The position numbers and the translations under genes are program-made. Source: a virus. Taken from it: a stretch of DNA of 64,000 nt. The DNA lies in the IMG/VR virus record IMGVR_UViG_3300037468_000371, positions 1 to 64,000 of that record; one strand, given 5' to 3'. The notes under the pieces are model-generated. The model ran no database searches, had not been told where the DNA came from, and saw only the letters and a list, made by a program, of their open reading frames with translations. Positions 16,429 to 26,776 of this stretch are shown one piece after another (the first letter of the stretch is position 1; each line of letters starts with the position of its first letter).

Positions 16429-19400
16429 ATGCAGCTCGGCCCCATCAAAGGCTACCTCCAGCTCGTTGATCAGTTCACGCAACCGCTGGCGAAGATCCGG
16501 ACGCAGCTCTCGGCCTTCGAAAAGAGCCTTGGCAAGATAGGGCAGATCGGGATGCTGCATGAGATGTCCACGACTCAGCTCGTGACACTCACTGCGGGCT
16601 TCACGGGTCTGTCCGTTGCGGTGGGTGCAGCGATCCGCACCAGCGCGGACTTCGAGAAGTCGATGGACGCGGTCGGTGCGATCGCCGAAGCCTCGGGCAT
16701 GCAGCTGGAGATGATGTCGAATGCGGCCATGGCCCTTGGCCGCGGCGCGCAGTTCTCTGCGAATGAAGTGGCTCAGGGCATGGAGGACATGGCCCGGGCC
16801 GGCTACACCGTGCAGCAGACGATCGATGTGATGCCCGTGGCCCTGAACCTTGCCACGGCGGCTCAGGAGAAGCTCGGGCACACTTCGATGATCCTGGCGC
16901 GCTCGCTCGCCACTTTCGGAATCGAAGCGACGAACGCATCGAGCGCGGCGGACGCGCTGACCTCCGCAGCCAACGCAACGAACACGTCGATCTCGGGCCT
17001 GGCGACCGGTCTCCGCTACGTGGGTCCCGTGGCGGCCTTGGCCGGGATCTCGATCCAGGAAACGACGGCCGCGATGGGTGTGCTGGCCGACTCGGGCATG
17101 GACGCTTCCATGTCCGGCACGGGCCTTCGCCGCATCTTCTCGGAGCTGGTAGATCCGACCAAGGCTGCTAAGAAGGCGTTGGCCGACATGGGCCTGACGC
17201 TACAGGACGTCGATCTGCCCACCAAGGGGATCATCGGAGTCCTGGAGCAGCTCCGCTACGGGTTCATGGCGCTCCCGAACGATACGGAGCGGGCGGGCGC
17301 TGCGTTCAAGATCTTCGGCGATCGCGGCGCGCCCGCGATGCTGGCCCTAACGAACAACTTGGATCGTTTGCGGCAAGTCACGGAGGAGGTAGCCAACAGC
17401 GCTGGCGTCACAGCGAAGGTCGCGGGCGCGATGGTCGACAACCTCGCGGGCGACTTCACGAAGCTCAAGAACAACCTCAACGACGTTCTTCTCGGCATGG
17501 GCGGCCAGATGAACGACGGCGTTCGCAAGCTGGTTCAGTCGATGACTGATCTGGTCATTGCGATGAAGCCCTTGCTTGAGTTCACCGGGGAACTCGTTGG
17601 CCGATTCGCGGAGTTCTTGTCGGTCATTGTCGAGTTCATCGAAAAGGGCGCCGTCCCGCTCAAGATGGCCATCGTCGCGTTGGTGGCGAGCGCGATGATG
17701 CCACTGATCACGGTGTGGTCGCAGTTCCTCACGATGGTCATCGTGTTCGGGGCGCAGGCGATCGCCGCGACCGGCGCTCTCGCCGCGCTGACGGCCGGAG
17801 TCACGGCGCTCGGGCACGCCATCAAGGCTGCGTTCATGAACAACCCGATCGGCATTCTCCTGGTCGCGTTGTCTACCCTGGCGGTGTACCTGTACGAGCG
17901 GTGGAAGAAGTCCATCGCCGAGTCGGATAAGGCCATCGCCGAGATGGCGCGGCTGTCGGACGCGGCCGCCAGTTTCCGTACGACCATGCAGAAGGCGCTG
18001 GCGACGCCGGCCGAGATTCACCTCATCGACGTAGAGGCTGCGCAAAGGGAATTCCAGGCCATCGCGGCAGCGTTCAAGGCGTTCACCGAGAAGATGGCCG
18101 CCGAGAAGGCCAGGACCGGAATGCTCTCGCCCGAGACTCTGCAGGAGTACAGGCGCCTGTCCGATCTGCTCGAGATGACTGCCCGCTGGATGGGAGTCGT
18201 CACGGACGCGTACGACGCGAACGCCGGCGCCCTTGAGCGGAAGAGGGTCGAGGAGCTGCAAGCGAAGCAGGCCACGGCAGCCCACGCCGAAGAAGTCGAG
18301 AAGATGCTGCCGAAGCTGGAGTCGCTCATCGGCAAGTACGACAAGGTCTACGCAGCGAGCATTGACCTCAGGGATGCGCAAGAGCTGCTGACGGAAGCGA
18401 TGGGCCTCGGGATTGTCGACGCGGCCGAGAAGCAGCAGGAGGTCATCGCGGCCGCCGTCATCGAGATGGCGAAGGCCTACGCCGAGGCCGGGAATCTGAA
18501 GAAGGGCCTGGAGTTCCTCGACAACGCCTTCGCTCTCGGTATCTTGGAGATGGAGCAGTACAACTACGGGATGTACGAGGTCGTCTCCGCGACTGAAGAG
18601 GGCAAGGAGGCAATCAAGCGGGTAGAGAAGGCGCAGAAGGACCTGAAGAAATCCACCAAGGAGCTAAACGAGGAGCAGCAGAGGCTCGCGGATGAGTCAA
18701 TCGCGAAGCTCGTCGATGCGTTCGAGAAACTGAACGAGCTGGAGGTAAAGGCCGCGAACGACATGGCGCTCGTCGAAGCTGCCAAGCAGGGCGCGGCGGC
18801 GCTGCGGGAAGTTTCGATCGAGCTCGCAGTGCAGGAGTTCATGCTCAGCGCTGAGGTCAGAAAGCTCAACCTGAACGCTGAGGCTTGGGAGCAATATGCG
18901 GCGCGGGTCAGGGCGGCGATGACCCTGTCGTACGACGCCAGGAACCTGTCGGTCTCGGACAAGCTCGCGACGGAGCTGGAGGAGTTCAAGGAACAGGTTG
19001 ACGAGATCCTGATTCGCGGCATACAGAGTTCGATGCAGGGTCTGTTCACGGACTTGATGAAGGGAAGCGAAGACGCGTTCGAGAACTTCGTCGACAGCAT
19101 GAAGAACCTGTTCATCGAACTGATCGCCGAATACCTCGCCCGCATGATCGCTGCCCAGCTCGCTGCTCATGTTCAGCAGATGGCGTTGATCATGAGGGAG
19201 ACAGAGGCGCGGGCTGCCGGCGCGGCCGTCGGCGGTGGCGCGGGCGGCGGCGTCGGGGGCCTCTTGGGCGGCGGCGGCAGCCTTTCCAGCATCAGTGACA
19301 TCGTGGGGCTCGTCGGGGCGATCGTCCCTGTGCTCGCGGTGGCTGTCGTTGCGATCGCGGTTCTGGCGAATCAAGTTCAGAAGGCCAAGGAGAGGAATCG

Positions 19401-21885
19401 CTACGACACCCAGGCCTTCGTGAACTTCGACAACGGCCAGATGACCGCGAGCTGGCAGGGAAAGCTGGACCAGACCGGACCGAAGATCGCGGCGGCGATG
19501 GCGGGCCTACTCCAGTCGATCCAGAACACGACCGGCTCCTTCATCACAGGGGTCGTCGAGGCCTGGATCAACATCAAGAACGACAAGACGATGTTCGATG
19601 CGGTCGTCAACGACGTGTGCATCGGCACGTTCAGAACGATGGAAGAGGCGATCATCGCGGCGGCGAAGGAGATCTTCCTCAATTCGGATCTCTCCAAGGC
19701 GCTCGATCCGATCGTCAAGCAGGTCATCGAGAACTACGAGGGCGATGACCCCGAGGAGCTCGTAAAGGCCGTCTCGAAGGTCCAGGGAATCATGGACTCG
19801 ATCTCGGGCCTCACCGATATCGAACTGGCCCTGAAGAACCTTCCGGCGCAGGCCGCGGCCCTTGCGACCGAGCTGCGCGGGATGGGCGTCTCGATGGAGG
19901 ACGCCAACGCCGTCGCAATGAAGTGGCGCGTGATGCAGATGAACAATCTGCGCGACCAGATCACCGGGCATCAGCGTACCGCGGCCGAGGAGATGGCCGA
20001 GCGGCAGCGGCAGGCGACGATGTTCAACGCCGAGCTGGCGTTGATGCGCGCCGAGCTTGAGATGAAGCGCGCCGAGCTGATTGCCAAGGGGGCGGTTGCA
20101 CAGACGTCCGCTACGATCATGAAGGCGGACATCGCCGCGCAGCAGTCGAAGCTGCAAGCAGACGGCGAGTTCCTGAAGGCGCGCATCAACCTCGAGAACG
20201 CTGACATCAACGTCCGCCGCGCGGCCCTGGAGGCGCAGTCTGCGATCGTCGGGGCGAGCGTCGATCTCCTCAACGTGCAGCTCGCAGCGATCGACGCGAT
20301 GATCGCCAGCTTGCCGGCCGCGATCGACTTCAAGGAGATCAAGATCAACACGGGCGGCGGCGGCGGCGGCGGGGCCGCCGGCGGCGGCGGGGCCGCCGGC
20401 CCGTCGAAGGCCGAGCGGCGCTCGACCGTTCAGCAAGAGATCGCCGGGCTGGCCGAGCAGCTGCTGCCGGCGCTGGTGGCGCAGTCGCGGCAACTGACGG
20501 CGCAGTTCGCGGCGCTGCGTGCCGAGATGGTCGCGCTCGGGATGTCGACCGCTGAACTCGATGCCTTGGAGGCGCAGCACCGCGCCCTGCTGCAGCAGCA
20601 GGCGATGGCCGAGGTTGCGCAGTACACGCAGAACCCGTACGCAGCACAGCTCGCCGAGATCCTTGCGTGGGGCATCGAGATGACGGCGGTCTACGAGGAG
20701 CTGGGCCTTTCGCTGGAGGATGTCGAGGAGGCCGAGCGGGCGCGCATCGAGCAGCTTGGCAACGAGATCCTCGCGGGCCTCGGTGACCCGCTCGCGACGG
20801 CCGCGGAGATGGCGCAGGATCTGGCCGACAAGTTCGCTTTCCTCCAGGAGCACATGGAGGAGATGGGAATGACGGCGGAGCAGGTTGCCGCCGCGATGCA
20901 GAACGCCGCGAACGAGTGGGGCCTCGACATCCTCGAAAACCTGCTCAAGTACGTCGATGACGAGGAGCTGAAGGCCCAGCTGGCCGAGGCGCGATACCAG
21001 ATCGAGATTGCGATGCTGAAGGCGCAGTTCGAGATCCTTCTGGCGATGGGAAAGCTCGCGCCGGAGATCGCCGAGGCGATCCGTAGGGCTCTCGCTGGCC
21101 TGCCGCCCAACGCGCCGACCGGCGAGCCCGGCACCGGCGGCGGCGGCTTCTCCGGCGCAGCCGAGGGCGGGCCGCGCGACGTCGGCAAGGGGGACGACCT
21201 CGCCGAGCAGATCAAGAACCTAGTCAAGGCGCTGCGCGACTGGCTCGACTCGCTGAAGCAGGACACGAACGTCTCGCCCCTGACGCTAGCGCAGCGGTTC
21301 GCGCTGGCGCAGCAAGAGTGGCAGCAAACTCTCTGGCAGGCAACACACGGTACAACGACGCAGCGGCTCGAAGCGGGCGAGCGGCTCCAAGAGGTCGGGC
21401 AGCAGTATCTGGAGCTCGCCGCGCAGATGTTCGGCACGTCGAGCATGGGCTATCAGGAGATCTTCGGGTCGGTCGTCTCGGCGATCGAGGAGCTGATCGG
21501 CGCGTTCGAGACGCGCACGGACTGGCAGCTCTGGTTCCAGTACGCGGACCGTTGGGACGACTACCTCTACGACATGACCGACTACCTCGCCTACCTCGCC
21601 GACGCGGAGTGGGGAACTCCGGGGGTGCCGGGTGGCGCAGAGGCGCGCATGGCTGACACAACGACCGCCGGGACCCGTGCGCTGGCGAGCGAGGCAGTCG
21701 AGCGCGCCGTGCGCGAGGGTTCGGCAATGGTCGCCGACGAGGTCTGCCGCACCGGGGACGCGAACAACGACGAGCTGCGCGCGATCCGCCGCACGCTGGA
21801 GCGCGGCGCGGTGCGCCCATCGCCCGCCGAGCGGCGGCTCGCGGCTGGAGCGCCCACCGTGACGCTGCGTCGGAGGATCGCGTGA
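16429..21885 (+). CDS. Tape measure protein
   Basis: 1,818 residues. The N-terminal ~380 residues match the TP901-type tape-measure core (ADFEKSMDAVGAIAEASG, MARAGYTVQQT, TGLRYVGPVAALAGI). Hydrophobic segments lie near residues 425-460 and 958-982, likely membrane-active during DNA entry. Long helical stretches dominate, with Gly-rich linkers near residues 930-945 and 1308-1325. At the usual 0.15 nm per residue the tail would be near 270 nm, long for a siphophage. It follows the chaperones, starts 2 bp after them and overlaps the tail-tip gene by GTGA. Confidence 0.95.
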   Translation: MQLGPIKGYLQLVDQFTQPLAKIRTQLSAFEKSLGKIGQIGMLHEMSTTQLVTLTAGFTGLSVAVGAAIRTSADFEKSMDAVGAIAEASGMQLEMMSNAAMALGRGAQFSANEVAQGMEDMARAGYTVQQTIDVMPVALNLATAAQEKLGHTSMILARSLATFGIEATNASSAADALTSAANATNTSISGLATGLRYVGPVAALAGISIQETTAAMGVLADSGMDASMSGTGLRRIFSELVDPTKAAKKALADMGLTLQDVDLPTKGIIGVLEQLRYGFMALPNDTERAGAAFKIFGDRGAPAMLALTNNLDRLRQVTEEVANSAGVTAKVAGAMVDNLAGDFTKLKNNLNDVLLGMGGQMNDGVRKLVQSMTDLVIAMKPLLEFTGELVGRFAEFLSVIVEFIEKGAVPLKMAIVALVASAMMPLITVWSQFLTMVIVFGAQAIAATGALAALTAGVTALGHAIKAAFMNNPIGILLVALSTLAVYLYERWKKSIAESDKAIAEMARLSDAAASFRTTMQKALATPAEIHLIDVEAAQREFQAIAAAFKAFTEKMAAEKARTGMLSPETLQEYRRLSDLLEMTARWMGVVTDAYDANAGALERKRVEELQAKQATAAHAEEVEKMLPKLESLIGKYDKVYAASIDLRDAQELLTEAMGLGIVDAAEKQQEVIAAAVIEMAKAYAEAGNLKKGLEFLDNAFALGILEMEQYNYGMYEVVSATEEGKEAIKRVEKAQKDLKKSTKELNEEQQRLADESIAKLVDAFEKLNELEVKAANDMALVEAAKQGAAALREVSIELAVQEFMLSAEVRKLNLNAEAWEQYAARVRAAMTLSYDARNLSVSDKLATELEEFKEQVDEILIRGIQSSMQGLFTDLMKGSEDAFENFVDSMKNLFIELIAEYLARMIAAQLAAHVQQMALIMRETEARAAGAAVGGGAGGGVGGLLGGGGSLSSISDIVGLVGAIVPVLAVAVVAIAVLANQVQKAKERNRYDTQAFVNFDNGQMTASWQGKLDQTGPKIAAAMAGLLQSIQNTTGSFITGVVEAWINIKNDKTMFDAVVNDVCIGTFRTMEEAIIAAAKEIFLNSDLSKALDPIVKQVIENYEGDDPEELVKAVSKVQGIMDSISGLTDIELALKNLPAQAAALATELRGMGVSMEDANAVAMKWRVMQMNNLRDQITGHQRTAAEEMAERQRQATMFNAELALMRAELEMKRAELIAKGAVAQTSATIMKADIAAQQSKLQADGEFLKARINLENADINVRRAALEAQSAIVGASVDLLNVQLAAIDAMIASLPAAIDFKEIKINTGGGGGGGAAGGGGAAGPSKAERRSTVQQEIAGLAEQLLPALVAQSRQLTAQFAALRAEMVALGMSTAELDALEAQHRALLQQQAMAEVAQYTQNPYAAQLAEILAWGIEMTAVYEELGLSLEDVEEAERARIEQLGNEILAGLGDPLATAAEMAQDLADKFAFLQEHMEEMGMTAEQVAAAMQNAANEWGLDILENLLKYVDDEELKAQLAEARYQIEIAMLKAQFEILLAMGKLAPEIAEAIRRALAGLPPNAPTGEPGTGGGGFSGAAEGGPRDVGKGDDLAEQIKNLVKALRDWLDSLKQDTNVSPLTLAQRFALAQQEWQQTLWQATHGTTTQRLEAGERLQEVGQQYLELAAQMFGTSSMGYQEIFGSVVSAIEELIGAFETRTDWQLWFQYADRWDDYLYDMTDYLAYLADAEWGTPGVPGGAEARMADTTTAGTRALASEAVERAVREGSAMVADEVCRTGDANNDELRAIRRTLERGAVRPSPAERRLAAGAPTVTLRRRIA

Positions 21886-24506
21886 GCGGCTACTCGGTCA
21901 GCTACAAGGACTTCCTCACGGACCCTGAGCGCCGCGACGTCTACCTCGTCGAGCTGTCGCCCTACGACGAGGCGACCCCGGCGGTCGAGACGCTGTACTA
22001 CTCCAGCGACATCTACGTCTCCGGCCCGGCGGACACGCCCGCCGGTCAGCCGTACGTGCCGCAGGCGATCGTCGCGCTGAACATCGAGCAGGGCATCGTG
22101 CTGCCCGGCACCGTGCGCGACACGCCGCCCGTCTCGGGTGGCGAGGTGCGGATCGCGCAGATGTTTGGCTCGACTGACGCGCTCGACGGCTACCTGTGGA
22201 ATGGGCGCGCGGCCAAGATCATCCACGTCGGTTACTCTCCGACCGGGAACGGATGGGTCAGCCGGGCGAACGGGCGCGTGCTCTACGATGGAGAGGTCGA
22301 GTCGATCCAGATCGGCCTCGAAGAAGTCACGATCGCGCTGCGCGATCAAGGCGCGCGGCTGCAAGGGCCGATGCAGTCGGCGGCGCTGATCGGCTCCGGG
22401 TGGATGCTGAACTACGACGGCTCGACGACGGTGGCGACGACGACCGGCCCGGAGCCGAAGCTCACCGCGCTGGTCGATGACATCACGGTCGAGTTCTTCA
22501 TCTACTGCGAGGACTCGACGCCAGCCGCCGTGACGAACATCGTTGGGCTCAGCGGAACGACGTGGCCTTGGGAGGTGCAGCTCACGGCGGCGGGCAAGAT
22601 CCGCTTCCGGTCGAACGCGACAACTTACTACACGACCACGGCGGGGCTCTCTGACAAGAAGTGGTTTCACGTCACCGTCGCGTGCGACGCGACCTCGACG
22701 ATCGTCTACCTTCACGACGTTGCAGGGGACGCGACCACGGTCGAGACAGACGCAGCCGACAACACGGGTCGCGCTGCGGCTTCCGCCGATGCGAGCTTCA
22801 ACATCGGCGGGCGGCCTTCCCCGGCGACGGACCGGATCGACGGCTACGTCACCCAAGTCCGCGTGTGGAACGTCAAGCGGACCGAGGCCGAGATCCGCGA
22901 GGCGCGGTTCCGCCGCCTGACCGAAGGCGAGGAGACGGACGCGACGTTGGTCGGCCTCTGGCGCGGCGAGGACGGGCCGGGCGACGGCACCGCCGCGACG
23001 AACGCGCTGATGGAGGACGCCTCGACGATCGTCACGACGCAGGCGACGCTGACCGCCGACGAGACGGCGGGCGTCTACTCCTACACGCGCGCCTCGGGCT
23101 CGTTCGTGACGGACGGTTGGGTCGCGGGGATGCGCGGGCGAGCGAGCGGCTTCGGCACCGCCGGGAATAACGGGCTGTTCACCGTCTCGACCGCCGTCGC
23201 GCTGACGCTGACCGTGACTGGGATCACGCTGGTCGACGAGGCGTCCGTGGTCGCCGCGCTGCTGACCTCCGCGCCGCTGTCGATCGCCTACTCGGGCGCT
23301 CCGGTCTGGGTCGCCTCGCTCGAAGGCTCGCCCGACACGGCGGGCACCCTGCGCCCGCTGGCCTTCGGGCGCTGCGAGTCCGTGCCCGGCGTGCTCGTCC
23401 ACGTGCCGACCGCAACCTACATGGTGGCGGGGAACATCTGCGAGGAGGTCGTCGCGGCCTACGCGGGCGGCGTGCTGCACGGGAAAACGGGCGACCCCGA
23501 CCTCCCGTTCGAGAACGCCTACACGGACCTGCGGACGTTCCTGCTCGCGGAGACGACGGCGGGCCTCTGCGAGACGCTGACCTACGCGGGCGGCACCTTC
23601 GTCCGGTTCGGGAGCCAGCCGTCCTTCCCCGTGACGTTCGACCTGAAGGGCGACAACACCGCGACCGCCGTGCTCGGGGCTCAGTACGAGAACTACCAAG
23701 AGACAACCGCCGGGATCGCGTGGAAGGTCGCCACGCTCTGCGGCACCGAGCCGCTCGTGAACCCCGACGAGCTGGACTACGCCTCGTTCGAGCAGCTCGA
23801 CATCGACAACAGCGCGCCATGCGGCGTCTACGCCTTCGGCAGCGAGACGATCGCCGAGATCATCGCCTTCGTGCTCGGCTCGGTCGGCGCGGCGGGCTAC
23901 TTCGACCGGCAGACGGGCCTGTTCACCGTGCAGCGGTTCGGCGGTCAGGCCGGTTCTTACGATGCCGCGTTCGACGAGCGCACGGTCATCTCGGTCACGC
24001 CCGAGTCGGTCGATCCGCCGATGTACGCCGTGGCGCTCGGCTACCGGCGGCAGTACACGACGCTCGGGCTCGAAGACATCGCTGGGGAGATCCTCCAGAA
24101 CGACGACCCGATCGTCGCCCGGCTCACGCAGGGGTACCTGACCGCCCGTGTCGAGGACCTCGCGGTGCTCGCCCGGTTCCCGCGCGCCGGGACCTACGTC
24201 GCCGACACGGGGCTTGCTCTGGAAAGTGACGCGATCGCCGAGGCGACCCGGCGGCTCGGGCTGTACGGCGGCGCGGCGAAGGCGTACAAGATCACCATCC
24301 CGGACGCCGAGTCGTCCAATGCGGGCGAGGGCTGGACCGTGCAGTTCACGCTCGCCGAGTTCGATCAGGACGGCCAGCCGTTGCAGCGGCTCGGGCTCAT
24401 CCCGAGCGATCCGAGTTCTCTGTTCATCGTGCTGCACGTCGCTCCGCTCAGCGACGAGGAGGGCGTGCCGCAAGTCGAAGTCACGATCTGGAAGGGAGGC
24501 GGTTGA
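21882..24506 (+). CDS. Tail-tip/baseplate hub protein with LamG-like insert
   Basis: 874 residues, directly after the tape measure, where distal-tail and hub proteins sit. The first ~165 and last ~350 residues form the hub-like part (ERRDVYLVELSPYD; FGSETIAEIIAFVLGSVGAAGYFDRQTGLFTV). Residues ~170-345 resemble a LamG/concanavalin-like lectin domain (ITVEFFIYCEDSTP; KKWFHVTVACDATSTIVYLHDVA; DGYVTQVRVWNVKRTEAEI). Such an insert can bind carbohydrate, so this protein may contact the cell surface as well as build the tip. GTG start overlaps the tape measure stop. Confidence 0.75.
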   Translation: MSGYSVSYKDFLTDPERRDVYLVELSPYDEATPAVETLYYSSDIYVSGPADTPAGQPYVPQAIVALNIEQGIVLPGTVRDTPPVSGGEVRIAQMFGSTDALDGYLWNGRAAKIIHVGYSPTGNGWVSRANGRVLYDGEVESIQIGLEEVTIALRDQGARLQGPMQSAALIGSGWMLNYDGSTTVATTTGPEPKLTALVDDITVEFFIYCEDSTPAAVTNIVGLSGTTWPWEVQLTAAGKIRFRSNATTYYTTTAGLSDKKWFHVTVACDATSTIVYLHDVAGDATTVETDAADNTGRAAASADASFNIGGRPSPATDRIDGYVTQVRVWNVKRTEAEIREARFRRLTEGEETDATLVGLWRGEDGPGDGTAATNALMEDASTIVTTQATLTADETAGVYSYTRASGSFVTDGWVAGMRGRASGFGTAGNNGLFTVSTAVALTLTVTGITLVDEASVVAALLTSAPLSIAYSGAPVWVASLEGSPDTAGTLRPLAFGRCESVPGVLVHVPTATYMVAGNICEEVVAAYAGGVLHGKTGDPDLPFENAYTDLRTFLLAETTAGLCETLTYAGGTFVRFGSQPSFPVTFDLKGDNTATAVLGAQYENYQETTAGIAWKVATLCGTEPLVNPDELDYASFEQLDIDNSAPCGVYAFGSETIAEIIAFVLGSVGAAGYFDRQTGLFTVQRFGGQAGSYDAAFDERTVISVTPESVDPPMYAVALGYRRQYTTLGLEDIAGEILQNDDPIVARLTQGYLTARVEDLAVLARFPRAGTYVADTGLALESDAIAEATRRLGLYGGAAKAYKITIPDAESSNAGEGWTVQFTLAEFDQDGQPLQRLGLIPSDPSSLFIVLHVAPLSDEEGVPQVEVTIWKGGG

Positions 24507-24509
24507 GTC

Positions 24510-25931
24510 ATGGCAGCCGGAATGATCATCGCGGGAATCCCGAACGTCATGCAGGGCGGCATCTGCTCGGTCGGCGGCGCGGACGGCGGCAACCACGCCG
24601 ATCAGGAGCCGTCGAGCTACTCGACCGCTGCGAGCAACCTTCCGTCGGCCTCGACGTTCCTCGTGCAGTCCCGGGCCGTGCTGGAGCAGGTGAACTTCGT
24701 GGCGATCGTCAACCACAACCTCGATAAGCAGAAGGGCAGCTATTGGCGCGTGTGGGCGGACTCGAAGGCTCCGTCGTCGAGTAACGCGATCGTCGGGACA
24801 CAGGAGCTGTACCCGACCAGCCGCGATGCTTCGTCGAACCTGACCGGCACCTACTCGGCGATCGATGACAACCCGTTTCTGTCGGCGAGCGAGTCGGACT
24901 ACATCACGTTCGGCGCGAGCTCCTACGGCACCTTCGGCTTCGGCACGCCGACCGATGATCCGGCGCAGCAGGCCGGGAACGAGCACGCGATTGTCCTGCG
25001 CGGCAACGCGACCGGCCTCAAGGTCACGGTCATCCCGGGCGGCGTCGGAACGACGACCGTGCTCTGCGATGGCGAGACGATCGGCGACGAGGACCCGCTC
25101 GCGCGCCGCGTGCTGATCCTTCCGTTCGGCACGGGTATCCTTGACCCGGACCTCTCGACGTTCCAAGTCAAGGTCGAGGCGGACAACGGATCGCGCATCT
25201 ACTCCCTCATGTGGTCGCACGGCTACTACGCCACCGGCACGATGCCGCAGTTCGACAGCGGGTGGATGCTGATCGCGGGTGAGTCGTCGACGACGCAGCT
25301 CGTGGCCCCGTCGCCGTGGCTGAACAAGTACGAGAAGCAGCAGACCGACATCTGCTACATCGACGCGGACGGAGTGATCCACAAGACGATCGGAGCCACG
25401 GGTCAGGGTTTCGCAGAGTACGGGACGTGGATCGCCGCGCCCGACGTCGTTGGCGACGCGGCCTACGTCTACGTCTCGTTCCTCAACGCGGCGACCGACG
25501 ACCGGCTGAACCGCCTCGGCGTTCTCGCCGCCGGGCAGTTCTACCAAGTCCCGGCGGAGCGGAACTTCACGGGCCTGTCCTTCGGCATCGAGGACGCCTC
25601 GAAGAAGGTGATGACGTTCGGCGGGCAGGAGCTTCCATCGAACCGACACCGGCGGCGCAAGGCGACCTTCACGCTGCCGCGCGTGACCCGGCTGGACATG
25701 GCCGCGCTCGCCGAGCGGATCGACATCGCCAAGGGCGTCACGGGCGCGTTCCTCGTGGCGTTCTACCCGGAGGACGACGCGGCGTTCCTCTCGGACCTGA
25801 TGACGTTCTGGTGCACGCAGGACGAGGCGATGCAGGGAGCGTGGGTCCACTCGCCGATGTCGGTCGTCAACGATGAGGACAGCGCCCCCTTCCGCTTCGA
25901 CCGGACCTACTCGGTCAAGGAGAAGATCTGA
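24510..25931 (+). CDS. Tail-tip protein of unknown function
   Basis: 473 residues, beta-rich, in the baseplate region. It carries a run of Gly/Ser/Thr-rich strands (residues ~90-260) and a basic segment LPSNRHRRRKATFTLPRV. No motif allows a firm name. Order (hub, this gene, fibre-associated proteins) suggests a baseplate or fibre-anchoring component. ATG 24510 follows the hub stop by 3 bp; its stop is coupled to the next gene by TGATG. Confidence 0.7.
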   Translation: MAAGMIIAGIPNVMQGGICSVGGADGGNHADQEPSSYSTAASNLPSASTFLVQSRAVLEQVNFVAIVNHNLDKQKGSYWRVWADSKAPSSSNAIVGTQELYPTSRDASSNLTGTYSAIDDNPFLSASESDYITFGASSYGTFGFGTPTDDPAQQAGNEHAIVLRGNATGLKVTVIPGGVGTTTVLCDGETIGDEDPLARRVLILPFGTGILDPDLSTFQVKVEADNGSRIYSLMWSHGYYATGTMPQFDSGWMLIAGESSTTQLVAPSPWLNKYEKQQTDICYIDADGVIHKTIGATGQGFAEYGTWIAAPDVVGDAAYVYVSFLNAATDDRLNRLGVLAAGQFYQVPAERNFTGLSFGIEDASKKVMTFGGQELPSNRHRRRKATFTLPRVTRLDMAALAERIDIAKGVTGAFLVAFYPEDDAAFLSDLMTFWCTQDEAMQGAWVHSPMSVVNDEDSAPFRFDRTYSVKEKI

Positions 25932-26755
25932 TGCGCCGTTCCGCGCTCGCTCTGCTGCTCGCGCTCTCGGCCTCGCTCGCCTCCGCGCACGAGTCGTCGC
26001 GGCGGTTGCCGATGTCGCCCAACGAGTGCCGCAACGGCTCGCCGCTGGCCGTGTGGGTCGTCAACGCCCTGACAGCCTCCGACTGCTCGACGGGCGGCGG
26101 CACGCTCGAACACTGGTGCGCGTGCATCGACGGCGCGTGGGCGGCGGTTCCGGCTTCGAGCTTTGTGAACATCGCGGCGGACGGGCACGTCACGTTCAGC
26201 GGGACGGCGACCTACTGGGACGACATCCAGATCCCGGGCTACAGCCTGCGGCTCGGCGCGTCCGCGCCGACCTTCGCCTCGTGGGCGACGCACTCGCCGA
26301 TCTACGCCTACTTCTTTGCGGCCGGGAGCGACGAGGAGGTCCACGGCTCGATCCAGATGCCGCACCGATGGGCGGGCACGTCGATCGAGTTCCACGTCCA
26401 TTGGTTCCCCGAGGCGACGGCGGACGGCGCCCCGGCGAATCAGGCCGTGGTCTGGTGCATCGACTACACATGGGCTGACTACGGCGTCGTCTTCCCGGGG
26501 ACGACGACCGCGCAGTGCGGCTCGACCCCGGCACCGAACGACGCCAACGTCGTGATCGACAAGCACTACATCACGGCGGTCGCCACCGTCGCGCCGGGCA
26601 CCGGAGCGGACGGCGGCAGCTCGGTCTTCTACTTCCGGCTGTACCGCGACGCGAACGCCGGAGGCGACACGTACGAGAGCCGCGCCGGGCTACTCTCGGC
26701 GGACGCACACTTCGAGTCGAACAAGCTCGGCTCGAACACACAGACGTCGGACTGA
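25931..26755 (+). CDS. Secreted-type virion or fibre-associated protein
   Basis: 274 residues beginning with what looks like a Sec signal peptide: basic MRRS, a hydrophobic ALALLLALSASLASA core and a small-residue cleavage site before HESS. The rest is a beta-rich domain with WDDIQIPGYSLRLG, SIQMPHRWAGTSIEFHVHW and CIDYTWADYGVVFPGTTT, a pattern I recall from conserved proteins near phage tail fibres. Several Cys residues could form disulphides. A signal on a gene inside the virion operon is unusual; the product may act in the periplasm or outside the cell. Confidence 0.7.
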   Translation: MRRSALALLLALSASLASAHESSRRLPMSPNECRNGSPLAVWVVNALTASDCSTGGGTLEHWCACIDGAWAAVPASSFVNIAADGHVTFSGTATYWDDIQIPGYSLRLGASAPTFASWATHSPIYAYFFAAGSDEEVHGSIQMPHRWAGTSIEFHVHWFPEATADGAPANQAVVWCIDYTWADYGVVFPGTTTAQCGSTPAPNDANVVIDKHYITAVATVAPGTGADGGSSVFYFRLYRDANAGGDTYESRAGLLSADAHFESNKLGSNTQTSD

Positions 26756-26776
26756 CTGATACACATGGGAGACGAC

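Noticed and set aside
21591-25850. A 1,419-codon open frame on the minus strand
   Set aside because: Entirely antisense to the tape measure end, hub and next gene, which have families, ribosome sites and coupled starts. High GC produces such shadows.
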